64,000 nt of DNA from JBDHHQ01 sp039586035. GTDB taxonomy: Bacteria > Gemmatimonadota > Gemmatimonadetes > Longimicrobiales > Gaopeijiaceae. Within the stretch, counting starts at the first letter, position 1, and each line of letters opens with the position of its first letter. A program made the position numbers and the translations under genes. This document shows, in pieces, positions 8,417 to 16,372 of the stretch. The notes below the pieces were generated by a model that was not told where the DNA came from, did no database searches, and was given only the letters and a program-made list of their open reading frames with translations. The stretch lies in assembly GCA_039586035.1 (NCBI GenBank), contig JBDHLD010000011.1, positions 15,606 to 79,605 on the forward strand, read 5' to 3'.

Positions 8417-9481
8417 TTACCCCTCGAGCTGCACCAGCGCGTTCGCTCGCAGCTGGCCGCACGCCGCGTCGATGTCGCGACCGCGGGGCGTCCGGAGCTC
8501 CGCCGACACGCCTCGGCGCTCGAGCACCTCGAGGAACTCGCGCATCCGGCGAGGCTCGCTGGCCACCCAGTCCTGATAGGGGATCGGGTTGAAGGGGATC
8601 AGGTTCACGAACGCGTGTAGCTCCGCCGCCATCTCGGCCAGCTTGGGGGCGAGTCGGGGGTCATCGTTCACGTCCCGGATCATCGTGTACTCGAAGGTGA
8701 TCCGCTTTCCCCCCCGGGCGTGGAAGGTCCGGAGCGCCTCCATGAGCGTGGGAAGGGGGTAGCGCTTCTCCAGGGGGATGAGTCGGGCGCGAAGCTCTGA
8801 TTCGGGGGCGTGCAGCGAGAGGGCCAGGCGAAACTGCTCGGGACGCTCTGCCAGCTCCAGGATCCCCGGGACGAGCCCCACCGTCGATACGGTGATTCGC
8901 CTGGCGCCGACTCCGAACCCCTGGTTGAGGATGGTGAGAGCTGGGTGCACGGCCTTGCGGTTGGCCAAGGGCTCGCCCATGCCCATGAACACCACGTTGG
9001 AGATGCGGCCGAGCTCGTGCTCCTCGGCCCACCGAGCCGACGCCCGGTACTGCGCCACGATCTCGCCGGCCGTGAGCTGTCGGCGGAATCCGCTCCAACC
9101 CGTCGCGCAGAAGGTGCAGCCCATGGCGCAGCCGGCCTGCGACGAGAGGCACAGCGTCAGGCGGCTGTCCGTTGGGATCAGCACCGACTCCACGAGCTCG
9201 CCGTCGGCGGCGCGCCAGAGGTGCTTCACCGTCCCGTCGACGGACGAGGACACCGTGGCGGCCGCGAGCTCGCCGACGTGGAACGCCTGGGACAGGGCGG
9301 CCCGCTCCGACGCTGGGAGGTTGGTCATCTCCTCTACCGAACGTGCGGTGACGCCATGGACCCAACGGCGGACCTGGTCGACCCGGTAGGCCGGCTGGCC
9401 TCGGTCCCGGAAGTGGCGGTCCAGTGCCTTCTCCAGGGCGTCGGGCGTCAGCTCGAGGAGGTCTCGCGGATCTTCGCTCAC
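8417..9481 (-). CDS. rlmN: 23S rRNA (adenine-C2)-methyltransferase RlmN
   Basis: Radical-SAM enzyme that methylates C2 of A2503 in 23S rRNA (and A37 in some tRNAs). From the GTG at 9481 the protein is 354 residues. The iron-sulfur motif CxxxCxxC is at Cys118, Cys122 and Cys125 (CAMGCTFC), and the methyl-carrying Cys lies in DIDAACGQL near the C terminus. VVFMGMGEPLAN and the late LIPFNPIP are also typical. GTG 9481 is chosen because family similarity starts at SEDPRDLLELTPD; TTG 9547, downstream of a GAGGGGG stretch, is an alternative that adds 22 residues. The frame stays open further upstream into the preceding gene, which is not considered coding. Confidence 0.94.
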   Translation of the reverse strand: MSEDPRDLLELTPDALEKALDRHFRDRGQPAYRVDQVRRWVHGVTARSVEEMTNLPASERAALSQAFHVGELAAATVSSSVDGTVKHLWRAADGELVESVLIPTDSRLTLCLSSQAGCAMGCTFCATGWSGFRRQLTAGEIVAQYRASARWAEEHELGRISNVVFMGMGEPLANRKAVHPALTILNQGFGVGARRITVSTVGLVPGILELAERPEQFRLALSLHAPESELRARLIPLEKRYPLPTLMEALRTFHARGGKRITFEYTMIRDVNDDPRLAPKLAEMAAELHAFVNLIPFNPIPYQDWVASEPRRMREFLEVLERRGVSAELRTPRGRDIDAACGQLRANALVQLEG

Positions 9482-9564
9482 GGCAAGGTCATGGGTTCGG
9501 TTCGACCAGAAGTCGATTCGGTAAGGGACGAAGGTGCCGTCGGTCAAGACCGGCCGCGGCCCCC

Positions 9565-10467
9565 TCAGTCGAGGCCGATGCTCGCCTGGAAGAAGCGAGC
9601 TGCACCGAAGTCGTTGGTCAGCCCCTCCCGAACGATCGCCAGCCCGTAACGCCCGACGACCAGCCTCAGCTCCAGGAGTGAGGTCCACGGCCCGCCGTCA
9701 TGGGAAAGGGCTGCCGCACCGGCGATGAAACGCCCCAGCCATGTTCCCCGGACCGACAGCCGATGTTCCGGATTGAAGTCGGAGACGGCCCCCTGAAGGC
9801 CGTAGCCGGCCGTGAGCTCGAGGCGGTCCGGCCAGGGCGTCGGGACGCTGGCCTGGGCTCCGAGGACCGCGTCCGTCCGCGTCCCCACGGAGCGCAGCGC
9901 CACGCCGACACCGGGCCGCAGCTCGCCGCCGAAGCGCGACTGGACGCCGAGGTCGAGGGCGACCCGGTCCCGTCGGTCGGAGCCCACGGTGCCGCGCATG
10001 AGCCGGACGGAGGCGCCGACCCCGGCTCGCGACGTGACGCTCTGGGCAAGGCTCAGCACGGCCAGGTCTTCTGTGACCGTCAGGGACCCGGGCTCGGGCT
10101 CGGGCGAGGTGCCGGTGCGCTCGATGTCCGGGATGCCCAGGTGTTGATACGCCGCGCCCACGCGGCCCACCCAGGGCACGTCGAAGATCACCGAGCCGAC
10201 CAGGCCCTGGATGCCCGACGCGTCGGGACCGTCCACGTGAACGATCCACACCTCCCGCTCCTCGTGGCTGGACGGGGCGAATCCGGCAGGATTCCAGAGA
10301 AGGGAGGGAGCACCGGTTACGAGGGCCTCGGGCCGGACGTCGGATCGCACGGGCCAGTCGAACACGACCTGGCCGCGACCGGCGGCAGGCGTCAGCGCTG
10401 CGACGACGACCGTCGCCACCAGCGGGAACCTCGGAGTGCGAGCGCGCCGTATCCGCCGACCCCTCAC
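9565..10467 (-). CDS. Putative outer-membrane beta-barrel protein (PorV/PorQ-like), unknown function
   Basis: A 300-residue exported protein. Basic residues followed by PLVATVVVAALTPAAGRGQ form a signal peptide. The mature part has alternating short strands rich in Gly, Val, Arg and aromatic residues, an early APSLLWNPAGFAPS segment like the NPA motif of PorV/PorQ/UPF0164 barrels, and an aromatic-ended C terminus (FFQASIGLD). The GTG at 10467 is preferred over GTG 10491 because AGGA lies 7 bases upstream of it. It is transcribed towards rlmN with an 83-base gap. A barrel fold is inferred; no substrate is suggested. Confidence 0.55.
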   Translation of the reverse strand: MRGRRIRRARTPRFPLVATVVVAALTPAAGRGQVVFDWPVRSDVRPEALVTGAPSLLWNPAGFAPSSHEEREVWIVHVDGPDASGIQGLVGSVIFDVPWVGRVGAAYQHLGIPDIERTGTSPEPEPGSLTVTEDLAVLSLAQSVTSRAGVGASVRLMRGTVGSDRRDRVALDLGVQSRFGGELRPGVGVALRSVGTRTDAVLGAQASVPTPWPDRLELTAGYGLQGAVSDFNPEHRLSVRGTWLGRFIAGAAALSHDGGPWTSLLELRLVVGRYGLAIVREGLTNDFGAARFFQASIGLD

Positions 10468-10662
10468 CGGGGAGTCCTGGCCCGAGCCCACGGGTGAAAG
10501 GCCACCGACGCTACCATGACCCAGCTGCCTCCAATCGCTTGAACCTCCAGAATGCGCGGGTTAAGTTAGCCGCCGTCATGCCTGCCGGAAAACCTACGAT
10601 CGGCGGGCGGCACCGGCTGAATCCGGAGGAGTCCGCGACGGACGGCCCGAACCGAACGAGAT

Positions 10663-11043
10663 GTGATCCGCGCTTTGATCGCATGGGGACCGGCGGCGAC
10701 TTGGGCGACGGTCCTCTTCTTATTGAGTGAGTTTCGAGGCATCACTCCGAGCGTGTGGTTCGCCGTCCACGACAAGCTCGTTCATCTGCTGCTCTACGGA
10801 GTCCTCGGAGCGACCCTGGGCTGGGCGAAGCGGATGAGCCAGAGCTCGGTTCCGCATTGGATGCTCGTTACTCTGGGCATCGCGTACGGCGTCGTCGACG
10901 AGCTTCACCAGCGCTTCGTACCCAACCGGGTGGCTTCGCTCGACGACCTGGTGGCCGACGCGATTGGCATCGTGATCGGTTACGTCGCGATACTGTTGGT
11001 TTGGGACTTGGTCCTCCGGCTCCGAACGCAGCCTTCCCGGTAG
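10663..11043 (+). CDS. VanZ-like family membrane protein
   Basis: A 126-residue protein with about four hydrophobic helices. It has the VanZ-family features of a conserved DKLVHLLLYGVLG segment, then GIAYGVVDELHQRFVPNRVASLDDLVADAIG. The family was named after a teicoplanin-resistance gene, but most members have no known function and are not resistance genes. The start is GTG 10663. The stop is 17 bases before aspS, so it probably shares a transcript with aspS. Confidence 0.8.
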   Translation: MIRALIAWGPAATWATVLFLLSEFRGITPSVWFAVHDKLVHLLLYGVLGATLGWAKRMSQSSVPHWMLVTLGIAYGVVDELHQRFVPNRVASLDDLVADAIGIVIGYVAILLVWDLVLRLRTQPSR

Positions 11044-11060
11044 ATTCCCCTGACAATACG

Positions 11061-12854
11061 ATGACGCACGTCAACAAGGATCAGACTTCGCAGCGGTCTT
11101 GCTCATTGGGACGCCTGGACGCGTCCCGCGTGGGGGAGACGCTGCGCGTGGTGGGGTGGGTGCACCGGCGGCGTGACCTGGGTGGGCTGCTCTTCCTGGA
11201 CCTCAGGGATCGCACGGGCCTCCTGCAGGTCTCCCTGGGTCCAGATTGGACGACCGCTGAGGGGCTGGCCTCCGGGCGGACGCTCGGGAGCGAGGACGTG
11301 GTGGCCATCGAGGGTGAGCTCGCGCTGAGACCGGAAGATGCGCGGAACCCCGAGATGTCCACGGGTGAAGTGGAGCTCAGGGCCGAGCGGGTCGAGCTGC
11401 TGAACGGCGCGGTCACGCCGGCGATCCCCGTCTACCGGGCGCCCGACGAAGAGCTGCCTTCCGAGGAGCTGCGCCTCCGACATCGAGTGCTGGACCTCCG
11501 GAGGCCCGAGTTGCAGGCCCGGCTCCTGTTGCGACACCGCCTGGTCCTGGAGACCCGGAACTATCTGAGCGAGCAGGGCTTCACCGAGATCGAGACTCCG
11601 ATCCTCACCAAGCCCACGCCGGAGGGCGCGCGGGACTATCTGGTGCCCAGCCGGGTTCACCCCGGTGAGTTCTACGCTTTGCCCCAGAGCCCCCAGATCT
11701 ATAAACAGATCCTGATGGCGGCGGGATTCGACCGCTATTTCCAGATTGCTCGCTGCTTCCGGGACGAGGATCTGCGGGCGGACCGACAGCCCGAGTTCAC
11801 CCAGATCGACCTCGAGGCGTCGTTCATCGAGCCCGCCGACATCTACGGATGGATGGAAGGGCTCATGGAACGGCTTGCCACCGTCGCGGAGATCGAGGCG
11901 CCCACGCCCTTCCAGCGTCTTTCCTACGCTGACGCGCTGAATCGCTACGGCAGCGACCGGCCAGACTTGCGCTACGCCCTCGAGATCGCCGATTGGAGCG
12001 GTCCCCTCGGCGCGTTGGATTCGGGTATCCTTCGCTCCGCCCTGGAGGGAGGTGGACGGATTCGCGGCATGGTCCTGCCCGGCGGGGCCGGTCTTTCGCG
12101 GCGTGAGATCGAAGCCCTGGAGGCCGAGGCCAAATCGGCCGGTGCTCCGGGACTCCTCTGGTTCAAGCGAACGGCCGACGGAGGAACCGGTCCCCTGAGC
12201 CGGTTCATGACGCCCGACGCCTACGCAGCCACCGAGTCCGCCGAGGGAGACCTGGTGGTGGTGGCTGCCGGAGACGACGGCGTGACGTCGCCGGCGCTCG
12301 CCGCCACGCGAGGCGCGGCGATCCAGGCCCTGGACCTCCCTGCGCAGCGTGAGCACGCATGGCTGTGGGTCACGGACTTCCCCCTCTTCGAGACGGTCCC
12401 CGGCGGGGGACGACTCACCGCCACCCATCATCCCTTCGTGCTGCCCCACGCGGACGACTCACACAGGCTCGGATCGGATCCCCTTTCTGTGCGGGGCCAT
12501 GCGTACGATCTGGTGTATAACGGGACCGAGCTGGGTTCCGGGAGCCTGCGCTGTCACGACCCCGGGCTCCAGCGCCGGCTACTGGCGGTGTTGGGTATGG
12601 ACGATGCCGAGATCGACCGGCGCTTCGGGTTCTTGCTCCAGGCGTTGGGGTCCGGTGCGCCACCTCACGGAGGAATCGCCCTGGGCATGGACCGAATCGT
12701 GAAGGACTTCAGCGGCGCCCAGAGCCTGCGGGACGTCATCGCCTTCCCGAAGACGACGGCGGCGCGCGCGTTGTTCGAAGGGGCTCCCGTTCCGGTGTCA
12801 TCGGAGGACCTGGCCGAGCTCAGGATCCGCGTGGAATCCGGGACGGACGACTAG
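11061..12854 (+). CDS. aspS: Aspartate--tRNA ligase
   Basis: Class II synthetase charging tRNA-Asp, 597 residues, the usual bacterial size with the GAD insertion. The N-terminal OB fold starts at CSLGRLDASRVGETLRVVGWVHRRRD. Class II motif 2 is FRDEDLRADRQPEFTQID, and motif 3 is GGIALGMDRIV near the C terminus; RDYLVPSR and ALPQSPQ line the aspartate site. In the OB fold RRRDLGG carries Leu where non-discriminating enzymes often have His, which hints at a tRNA-Asp-specific enzyme; this is inference. The ATG at 11061 lies 17 bases after the VanZ-like gene. Confidence 0.96.
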   Translation: MTHVNKDQTSQRSCSLGRLDASRVGETLRVVGWVHRRRDLGGLLFLDLRDRTGLLQVSLGPDWTTAEGLASGRTLGSEDVVAIEGELALRPEDARNPEMSTGEVELRAERVELLNGAVTPAIPVYRAPDEELPSEELRLRHRVLDLRRPELQARLLLRHRLVLETRNYLSEQGFTEIETPILTKPTPEGARDYLVPSRVHPGEFYALPQSPQIYKQILMAAGFDRYFQIARCFRDEDLRADRQPEFTQIDLEASFIEPADIYGWMEGLMERLATVAEIEAPTPFQRLSYADALNRYGSDRPDLRYALEIADWSGPLGALDSGILRSALEGGGRIRGMVLPGGAGLSRREIEALEAEAKSAGAPGLLWFKRTADGGTGPLSRFMTPDAYAATESAEGDLVVVAAGDDGVTSPALAATRGAAIQALDLPAQREHAWLWVTDFPLFETVPGGGRLTATHHPFVLPHADDSHRLGSDPLSVRGHAYDLVYNGTELGSGSLRCHDPGLQRRLLAVLGMDDAEIDRRFGFLLQALGSGAPPHGGIALGMDRIVKDFSGAQSLRDVIAFPKTTAARALFEGAPVPVSSEDLAELRIRVESGTDD

Positions 12855-12907
12855 AGCACGCTGGCGCGGTCGTAACCCGTGTCGGCGAGCGAGAGGGACG
12901 CATACGA

Positions 12908-13903
12908 ATGGCGAACGGCGACAGCACCATGGTCGAGCACCGCCTCGACGCCGAAGGGGCGGACCACCTTCTGCTGGCAGGCGTGAATGACGCCAACATG
13001 CAGGAGCTCGCACGTCTGTTCGGCGTGCGGGTCGTGCTCCGCGGCGACCATCTGATCCTCTCGGGAGAGCTGGTCGCGGTCGAGCGGGCGGTGCCCGTCA
13101 CGCACCATCTCATCGAGTTGGCTCGTCTGCGGGCGCCGTTCGACACCAACGACATCGCGCGGTTCGCGGAAGAGGCGGCCACCCTGGGCGAGGTCGGGCA
13201 CGTGCGAGCCGACGACGCGCTCCGCATCGCCCTCCCCGGGTCCCGGAAGGTCATCAGCCCCAAGTCCGACGGGCAGCGACGCTACCTCGAGGCCATCTCC
13301 GAGTTCGACATCGTGATCGGGATCGGTCCCGCCGGGACGGGTAAGACCTACCTGGCGGTGGCCCGCGCGGTGGACGCGCTCTACAAGAAGCGGGTGCGCC
13401 GGATCGTTCTGGCCCGTCCGGCCGTCGAGGCGGGTGAGAACCTCGGGTTCCTTCCGGGTGACCTTCAGGAGAAGGTCGATCCCTACCTCCGTCCCTTGTA
13501 CGACGCTCTCGAAGACATGATGCCCCACGATCGGGTGCAGCGGGCCATCGAATCCCACACCATCGAGATCGCGCCCCTGGCCTACATGCGGGGGCGCACG
13601 CTCGCCGACGCCTTCGTGATCCTGGACGAGGCCCAAAACGCCACGACGGCGCAGATGAAGATGTTCCTCACCCGCCTGGGGCTGAACTCGCAGGTGGTGA
13701 TCACGGGCGACAAGACCCAGGTCGACCTGCCGCGCCGGGAGGATTCGGGGCTGCTGGAGGTCGAGCGTATCCTGACGGGCATCGAGGGCATCTCGCTAGT
13801 GTATCTTGACGCCATGGACGTGATTCGGCATCGACTGGTGAAGGACATCATCCGGGCCTATGCGCTGGCCGACGAGGAATCCCTTTCGGAGTCGGACGGG
13901 TGA
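12908..13903 (+). CDS. phoH: PhoH-family ATPase (YbeZ type)
   Basis: PhoH-like P-loop ATPase, associated with RNA metabolism and 70S ribosome quality control through its neighbour YbeY. The 331 residues include a KH-like N-terminal segment, Walker A GPAGTGKT (140-147), ARPAVEAGENLGFLPGD, Walker B VILDEAQNAT near 240 and the sensor-like VITGDKTQVDLP. Its last codons overlap the start of pgpH (GTGA). The order phoH-pgpH-ybeY is seen in many phyla and supports a common ribosome/RNA maturation unit. Confidence 0.93.
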   Translation: MANGDSTMVEHRLDAEGADHLLLAGVNDANMQELARLFGVRVVLRGDHLILSGELVAVERAVPVTHHLIELARLRAPFDTNDIARFAEEAATLGEVGHVRADDALRIALPGSRKVISPKSDGQRRYLEAISEFDIVIGIGPAGTGKTYLAVARAVDALYKKRVRRIVLARPAVEAGENLGFLPGDLQEKVDPYLRPLYDALEDMMPHDRVQRAIESHTIEIAPLAYMRGRTLADAFVILDEAQNATTAQMKMFLTRLGLNSQVVITGDKTQVDLPRREDSGLLEVERILTGIEGISLVYLDAMDVIRHRLVKDIIRAYALADEESLSESDG

Positions 13904-16347
13904 GCAAGGGAAACGGGCGGAGCCGAGGGCCGACGGTTCTCGACACCCTTTCGGAGAGGCCGACCGGGGTCTGGCCGGACGGGGTGGTGCACCACGGCGC
14001 CCGTGTGGGGCTGTTGGTGCTCGTGGCCGTGACCGTGACTGCCCTGTTCCCTCCGGTCACGAGCATCACCATGGTGGGGTACGAGCTGGGCACGGTGGTC
14101 GAGGAAGACCTCATCGCCGAGTTCCCCTTCGCCGTTCCCAAGTCCGCCGAGGAGTTGGCCCGGGAGCGTGCTGCCGTAGCGGCGTCGGTGCCGCCCACCT
14201 TCGACTTCCGTCCCGACGCCGCGGATTCCATGGCGGTGCGGCTGGAGCGCTTCTTCGCCGCCGTGGACTCGGCGGTCGACGAGGGTGAAGCCGCCGCGCT
14301 CGAAGACTACCTGGGCCGCGTTCGCATCCGACTCCAGCCTGCCCAGCTCCAACTGCTCGTCGAGCCGGATACCCGCGCTCAGCTCCGGCGCGCGTCGCTG
14401 CGGGCGGCTCAGGAGCTCCTGCCGCGCGGTGTGATCGAGAGCGAGTCCGGCCTCACTACGGACCGGGTGGCGGTCCGCGTCGGAGACCAGGATCAGGGCC
14501 AGATCGGCCTGGACCAGTTGATGACGCCGCAGGAGTTCCAGGCCGAGGCCGAGGCGGGCCTGGGGCCCAACCCCTCCAGCGACGCCACCGATCTGCTGCG
14601 GCTGATCTTGATCCGCTGGCAGGCGTACAACTACACGTTGAACGTCATGGCCACCGACGTGGATCGGAACCAGGCTCGTCAGGCCGTGGACACGACCCGC
14701 GAGAGCATCCTCGCCGGTGAGGCCATCGTCCGGGCGAATCAGCAGATCCGCGCGCCGGAGATCGAGCGCCTCACGGCCTACGAGCGTCAGCTCCAGACCC
14801 TCGGGCTGGTGGAGGAAGGCGTCTCCTTCCTGCCGTTCGTCGGCTCCACGCTCGTGGCCGTCCTGCTGCTGGGCCTGTTCGGCATGTTGCTGTTCTTCTT
14901 CCGCCCCGAGGTCTACACGACGTTCGTCTGGCTCTTGCTCCTGGCTGCCCTCGTCACGGCATACTTCCTCGTGGCCTGGGTGATCGACCTGAACCGGTTC
15001 GCGCCCGAGCTGCTCCCCATCGCGTTCGTGTCCCTGGCCGTGGCGGTGCTGTGGGACGGCCGCATGGCGCTCGTCTTGGTCCTGTTTCTGTCCCTGCTGA
15101 CCGGGACCTTGGACGGGTTCGCCCAGTACGGGGTCGTGCTCACCACGGCCACCGGAGGCTCCGCGGCCGCGTTGAGCGTACGGGCAGTGCGTCGTCGGGC
15201 GCAGACCTGGGTCTTCGTGGCGATCATCGCAGCGGCCTATGCCGCCATGATCTTCGCACTGGGTCTGGTCGAAAGCGCGTCGGCCGGCACGGTCTTGACC
15301 CGGACCTTCTGGGGCGTGGCCAACGCCACTGCCTCCGCGATCCTGGCCATGGGCTTCCTGCCGGTGTTCGAGTGGATCACCCGGATCACGACGGATCAGA
15401 CACTTCTGGAGTGGGCGGATCCGAACCGCTCCCTGCTGAAGCGGCTGGCCATGGAGGCGCCGGGGACCCATAGCCACTCCATCCAGGTGGCGAACCTGGC
15501 CGAAGCCGGCGCCGCCGCGATCGGGGCCAACGGACTCCTCTGCAGAGTGGGCGCGTACTATCACGACGTGGGGAAAGTCCTGAAGCCGCAGTACTTCATC
15601 GAGAACCAGCCCGAGGGGCGGAACCCCCACGACAAGCTCAAGCCGTCGACGTCTGCGCAGGTCGTTCGGGAGCACGTCACCGAGGGCCTGCGGCTGGCGC
15701 GGGACGCCAAGGTGCCGAAGGCCATCGCCGACTTCATCTCCGAGCACCACGGCACTCAGCGCATCACCTACTTCTACCAGAAGGCGGTGGACGAAGCCGG
15801 AGAGGCTGACGTCGAACCAGCCCCGTTCACGTATCCGGGTCCTCGCCCGCAGTCGAGGGAGACGGCAATCTGCATGTTCGCCGACTCCGTGGAGTCCGCC
15901 ACGAGAGTCCTCCAGGACGCCACGCCGCAGAGAGTGAGAGAGCTCGTCCACAACCTCGTGGACTCGAAGATCCGTGACGGCCAGCTCGACGACGCGGATC
16001 TCACGCTCCGGGAGGTGGCGGTCCTCGAGGATCAGTTCGTGAAGATCGTGAGCGGCATGTACCACCACCGGATCGATTACCCCACGACGCGCCACCTGAC
16101 GGAATCGCCCGACGCTTCTGCCGGTGAGGCGACAGGGGAAGCGGCCGCCGAGGCGGCGGCTCCATCGCCCGCCGGCGCCGATGCCGCCATTGCGGGTGCA
16201 GCCGCAGCCGGCGGGCGAGAAGGCCCTGCGGCTCCGGGCCCGGACGGCGCCGAGCCGCCCGTCCCCACCGAGGCCCCCGCCTCGGAGGCTCCCGCGGACG
16301 AGGCGGGGGAGGAAGAAGCCCCCCAGCTCCCCGGCCTGGGCACCTGA
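13900..16347 (+). CDS. pgpH: 7TM-HD cyclic-di-AMP phosphodiesterase PgpH (YqfF family)
   Basis: Membrane phosphodiesterase that degrades c-di-AMP in Gram-positive homologues. Layout: one N-terminal helix (about 34-54), a 7TM-HD extracellular domain to about residue 300, a cluster of about seven helices (310-480), then a cytosolic HD domain with His-rich GTHSHS and the metal pair His555-Asp556 in YYHDVGK, followed by ISEHHGT. The last roughly 75 residues are an Ala/Glu/Pro-rich disordered tail, longer than in most homologues. It starts at GTG 13900, overlapping the phoH stop by four bases, and ends 25 bases before ybeY. Confidence 0.92.
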   Translation: MSKGNGRSRGPTVLDTLSERPTGVWPDGVVHHGARVGLLVLVAVTVTALFPPVTSITMVGYELGTVVEEDLIAEFPFAVPKSAEELARERAAVAASVPPTFDFRPDAADSMAVRLERFFAAVDSAVDEGEAAALEDYLGRVRIRLQPAQLQLLVEPDTRAQLRRASLRAAQELLPRGVIESESGLTTDRVAVRVGDQDQGQIGLDQLMTPQEFQAEAEAGLGPNPSSDATDLLRLILIRWQAYNYTLNVMATDVDRNQARQAVDTTRESILAGEAIVRANQQIRAPEIERLTAYERQLQTLGLVEEGVSFLPFVGSTLVAVLLLGLFGMLLFFFRPEVYTTFVWLLLLAALVTAYFLVAWVIDLNRFAPELLPIAFVSLAVAVLWDGRMALVLVLFLSLLTGTLDGFAQYGVVLTTATGGSAAALSVRAVRRRAQTWVFVAIIAAAYAAMIFALGLVESASAGTVLTRTFWGVANATASAILAMGFLPVFEWITRITTDQTLLEWADPNRSLLKRLAMEAPGTHSHSIQVANLAEAGAAAIGANGLLCRVGAYYHDVGKVLKPQYFIENQPEGRNPHDKLKPSTSAQVVREHVTEGLRLARDAKVPKAIADFISEHHGTQRITYFYQKAVDEAGEADVEPAPFTYPGPRPQSRETAICMFADSVESATRVLQDATPQRVRELVHNLVDSKIRDGQLDDADLTLREVAVLEDQFVKIVSGMYHHRIDYPTTRHLTESPDASAGEATGEAAAEAAAPSPAGADAAIAGAAAAGGREGPAAPGPDGAEPPVPTEAPASEAPADEAGEEEAPQLPGLGT

Positions 16348-16372
16348 GCCCGGCACAGGCCCGATAGCCCCC